Source: Flavobacterium sp. MC2016-06 (lineage in GTDB: Bacteria; Bacteroidota; Bacteroidia; Flavobacteriales; Flavobacteriaceae). Taken from it: 64,000 nucleotides of DNA. The stretch's first letter is position 1. Each line of letters opens with the position of its first letter. Position numbers and translations under genes: made by a program. Positions 63,719-64,000 of this stretch are shown one piece after another. The notes beneath the pieces are model-generated. The model was not told where the DNA came from and did not search any database. It worked only from the letters and a program-made list of their open reading frames with translations. The stretch covers positions 189,411 to 253,410 of the forward strand of contig NZ_WMID02000006.1 in the NCBI RefSeq assembly GCF_009711165.2, in the 5' to 3' direction.

Positions 63719-64000
63719 TCAAGAGTCAGATTTGAATTTTATAAGAAGCTTTTGAGATATTTCAGGATATTTAATTAAGTTTTCAACATAGACTTTGCTT
63801 TTCATGTTCTTAATATGTTTTTCTATTGAAAGTGCTTGCGCCTTAGTGTTGCATATTAAATTGAAAAATAATGTCCAATCTTCTGCATTTGCGGTATATT
63901 TATTTGGAGGTGCATTTTTATGAAACTCTAATCTTAGATCAAAATTTGAAGTATAACCAATATAATAGCGGTTAAGTTTTTCAGAATGTAGAATATATAC
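63719..64000 (-). CDS. GIY-YIG nuclease family protein, unit 3, start outside the window
   Basis: The last 94 codons of a third copy, apparently identical to unit 2. Its ATG would be at 64021, beyond the window. The Trp codon lost in unit 1 is intact here. Confidence 0.85.
   Translation of the reverse strand, partial: VYILHSEKLNRYYIGYTSNFDLRLEFHKNAPPNKYTANAEDWTLFFNLICNTKAQALSIEKHIKNMKSKVYVENLIKYPEISQKLLIKFKSDS

Larger units (their letters stand above)
62838..64000. repeat. Tandem array of 426-bp units, each with a GIY-YIG gene
   Basis: Three units at an exact 426-bp period: equivalent stop codons fall at 62867, 63293 and 63719, and an 18-bp palindrome (CCCCGAAAGCTTTCGGGG) at 62843, 63269 and 63695. 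Units two and three look identical as far as the window shows. Unit one is diverged. On the minus strand each unit junction also contains a T-arm-like GGTTCGAGCCCAAG and AGAGGGAGC, resembling the 3' end of a tRNA but without the 5' half. The array continues past the right edge. Confidence 0.85.

Noticed and set aside
63665..63735. Complete tRNA gene at the GIY-YIG unit junctions
   Set aside because: A T-arm-like element and an anticodon-like stem occur, but no D arm or matching 5' acceptor is present.

Overview
The window looks like chromosome of a Flavobacterium-type member of the Bacteroidota. The DNA is AT-rich, several genes have a TAnnTTTG promoter element, and the housekeeping genes (prs, rplY, pth, sodA, purF, rnhA, purN, acpP, fabF, rnc, pyk) encode proteins of the flavobacterial type. 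No database search was possible, so species-level placement is not attempted.

Bases 1 to about 20,900 form an accessory island, visibly more AT-rich than the rest, lying against the 3' end of a tRNA-Leu(CAA) gene (20937-21016, minus). It carries a 3' gene fragment of unknown function, a Roco GTPase, a 54-codon possible membrane peptide, a 2091-residue Avs-like STAND NTPase with an N-terminal DUF4297/Cap4-type nuclease, a small overlapping partner, a zinc-site protein of unknown function, and a translationally coupled pair (NdpA-like nucleoid-associated protein plus a two-helix membrane protein). A small serine recombinase, a DUF5131-ParB fusion and a type ISP restriction-modification remnant follow on the minus strand. 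The ISP gene and a large serine recombinase face each other and both lose their 5' ends at one point near 19480, as if a deletion had removed the region between them.

Bases 21,000 to 36,200 are ordinary core genome: PRPP synthesis (prs), purine synthesis (purF, purN), a pfkB sugar kinase, an ECF sigma factor with an overlapping putative anti-sigma gene, RNase HI, fatty-acid synthesis (acpP, fabF), rnc and pyk. Between sodA and purF lie two tandem 83-bp elements, each with a perfect terminator-like stem.

Bases 36,500 to 50,500 hold an envelope-directed cluster: sulfatase, HAD lipoprotein, beta-barrel protein, DUF1254/DUF1214 lipoprotein plus a relic of a second copy, DUF2490, DUF2252, DUF2092, a proline-rich DUF6515-like protein, a DUF4136 lipoprotein, a membrane-anchored AraC regulator and two more outer-membrane proteins. 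Two related palindromic sites 52 bp apart precede it. Nearly every product carries a signal or lipoprotein peptide. The set recurs in my memory of other genomes, but I know of no assigned function.

Bases 50,500 to 64,000 are mixed: a relic of a CPBP protease, a secreted C1 peptidase, an AAA ATPase plus subtilase pair (a plausible defence module), an XRE regulator, a DyP-type peroxidase with an unknown partner, a methyltransferase, an AraC regulator, a TPR protein, a zeta-toxin-like gene with a short overlapping upstream gene, and at the right edge a tandem array of GIY-YIG nuclease units with an exact 426-bp period.
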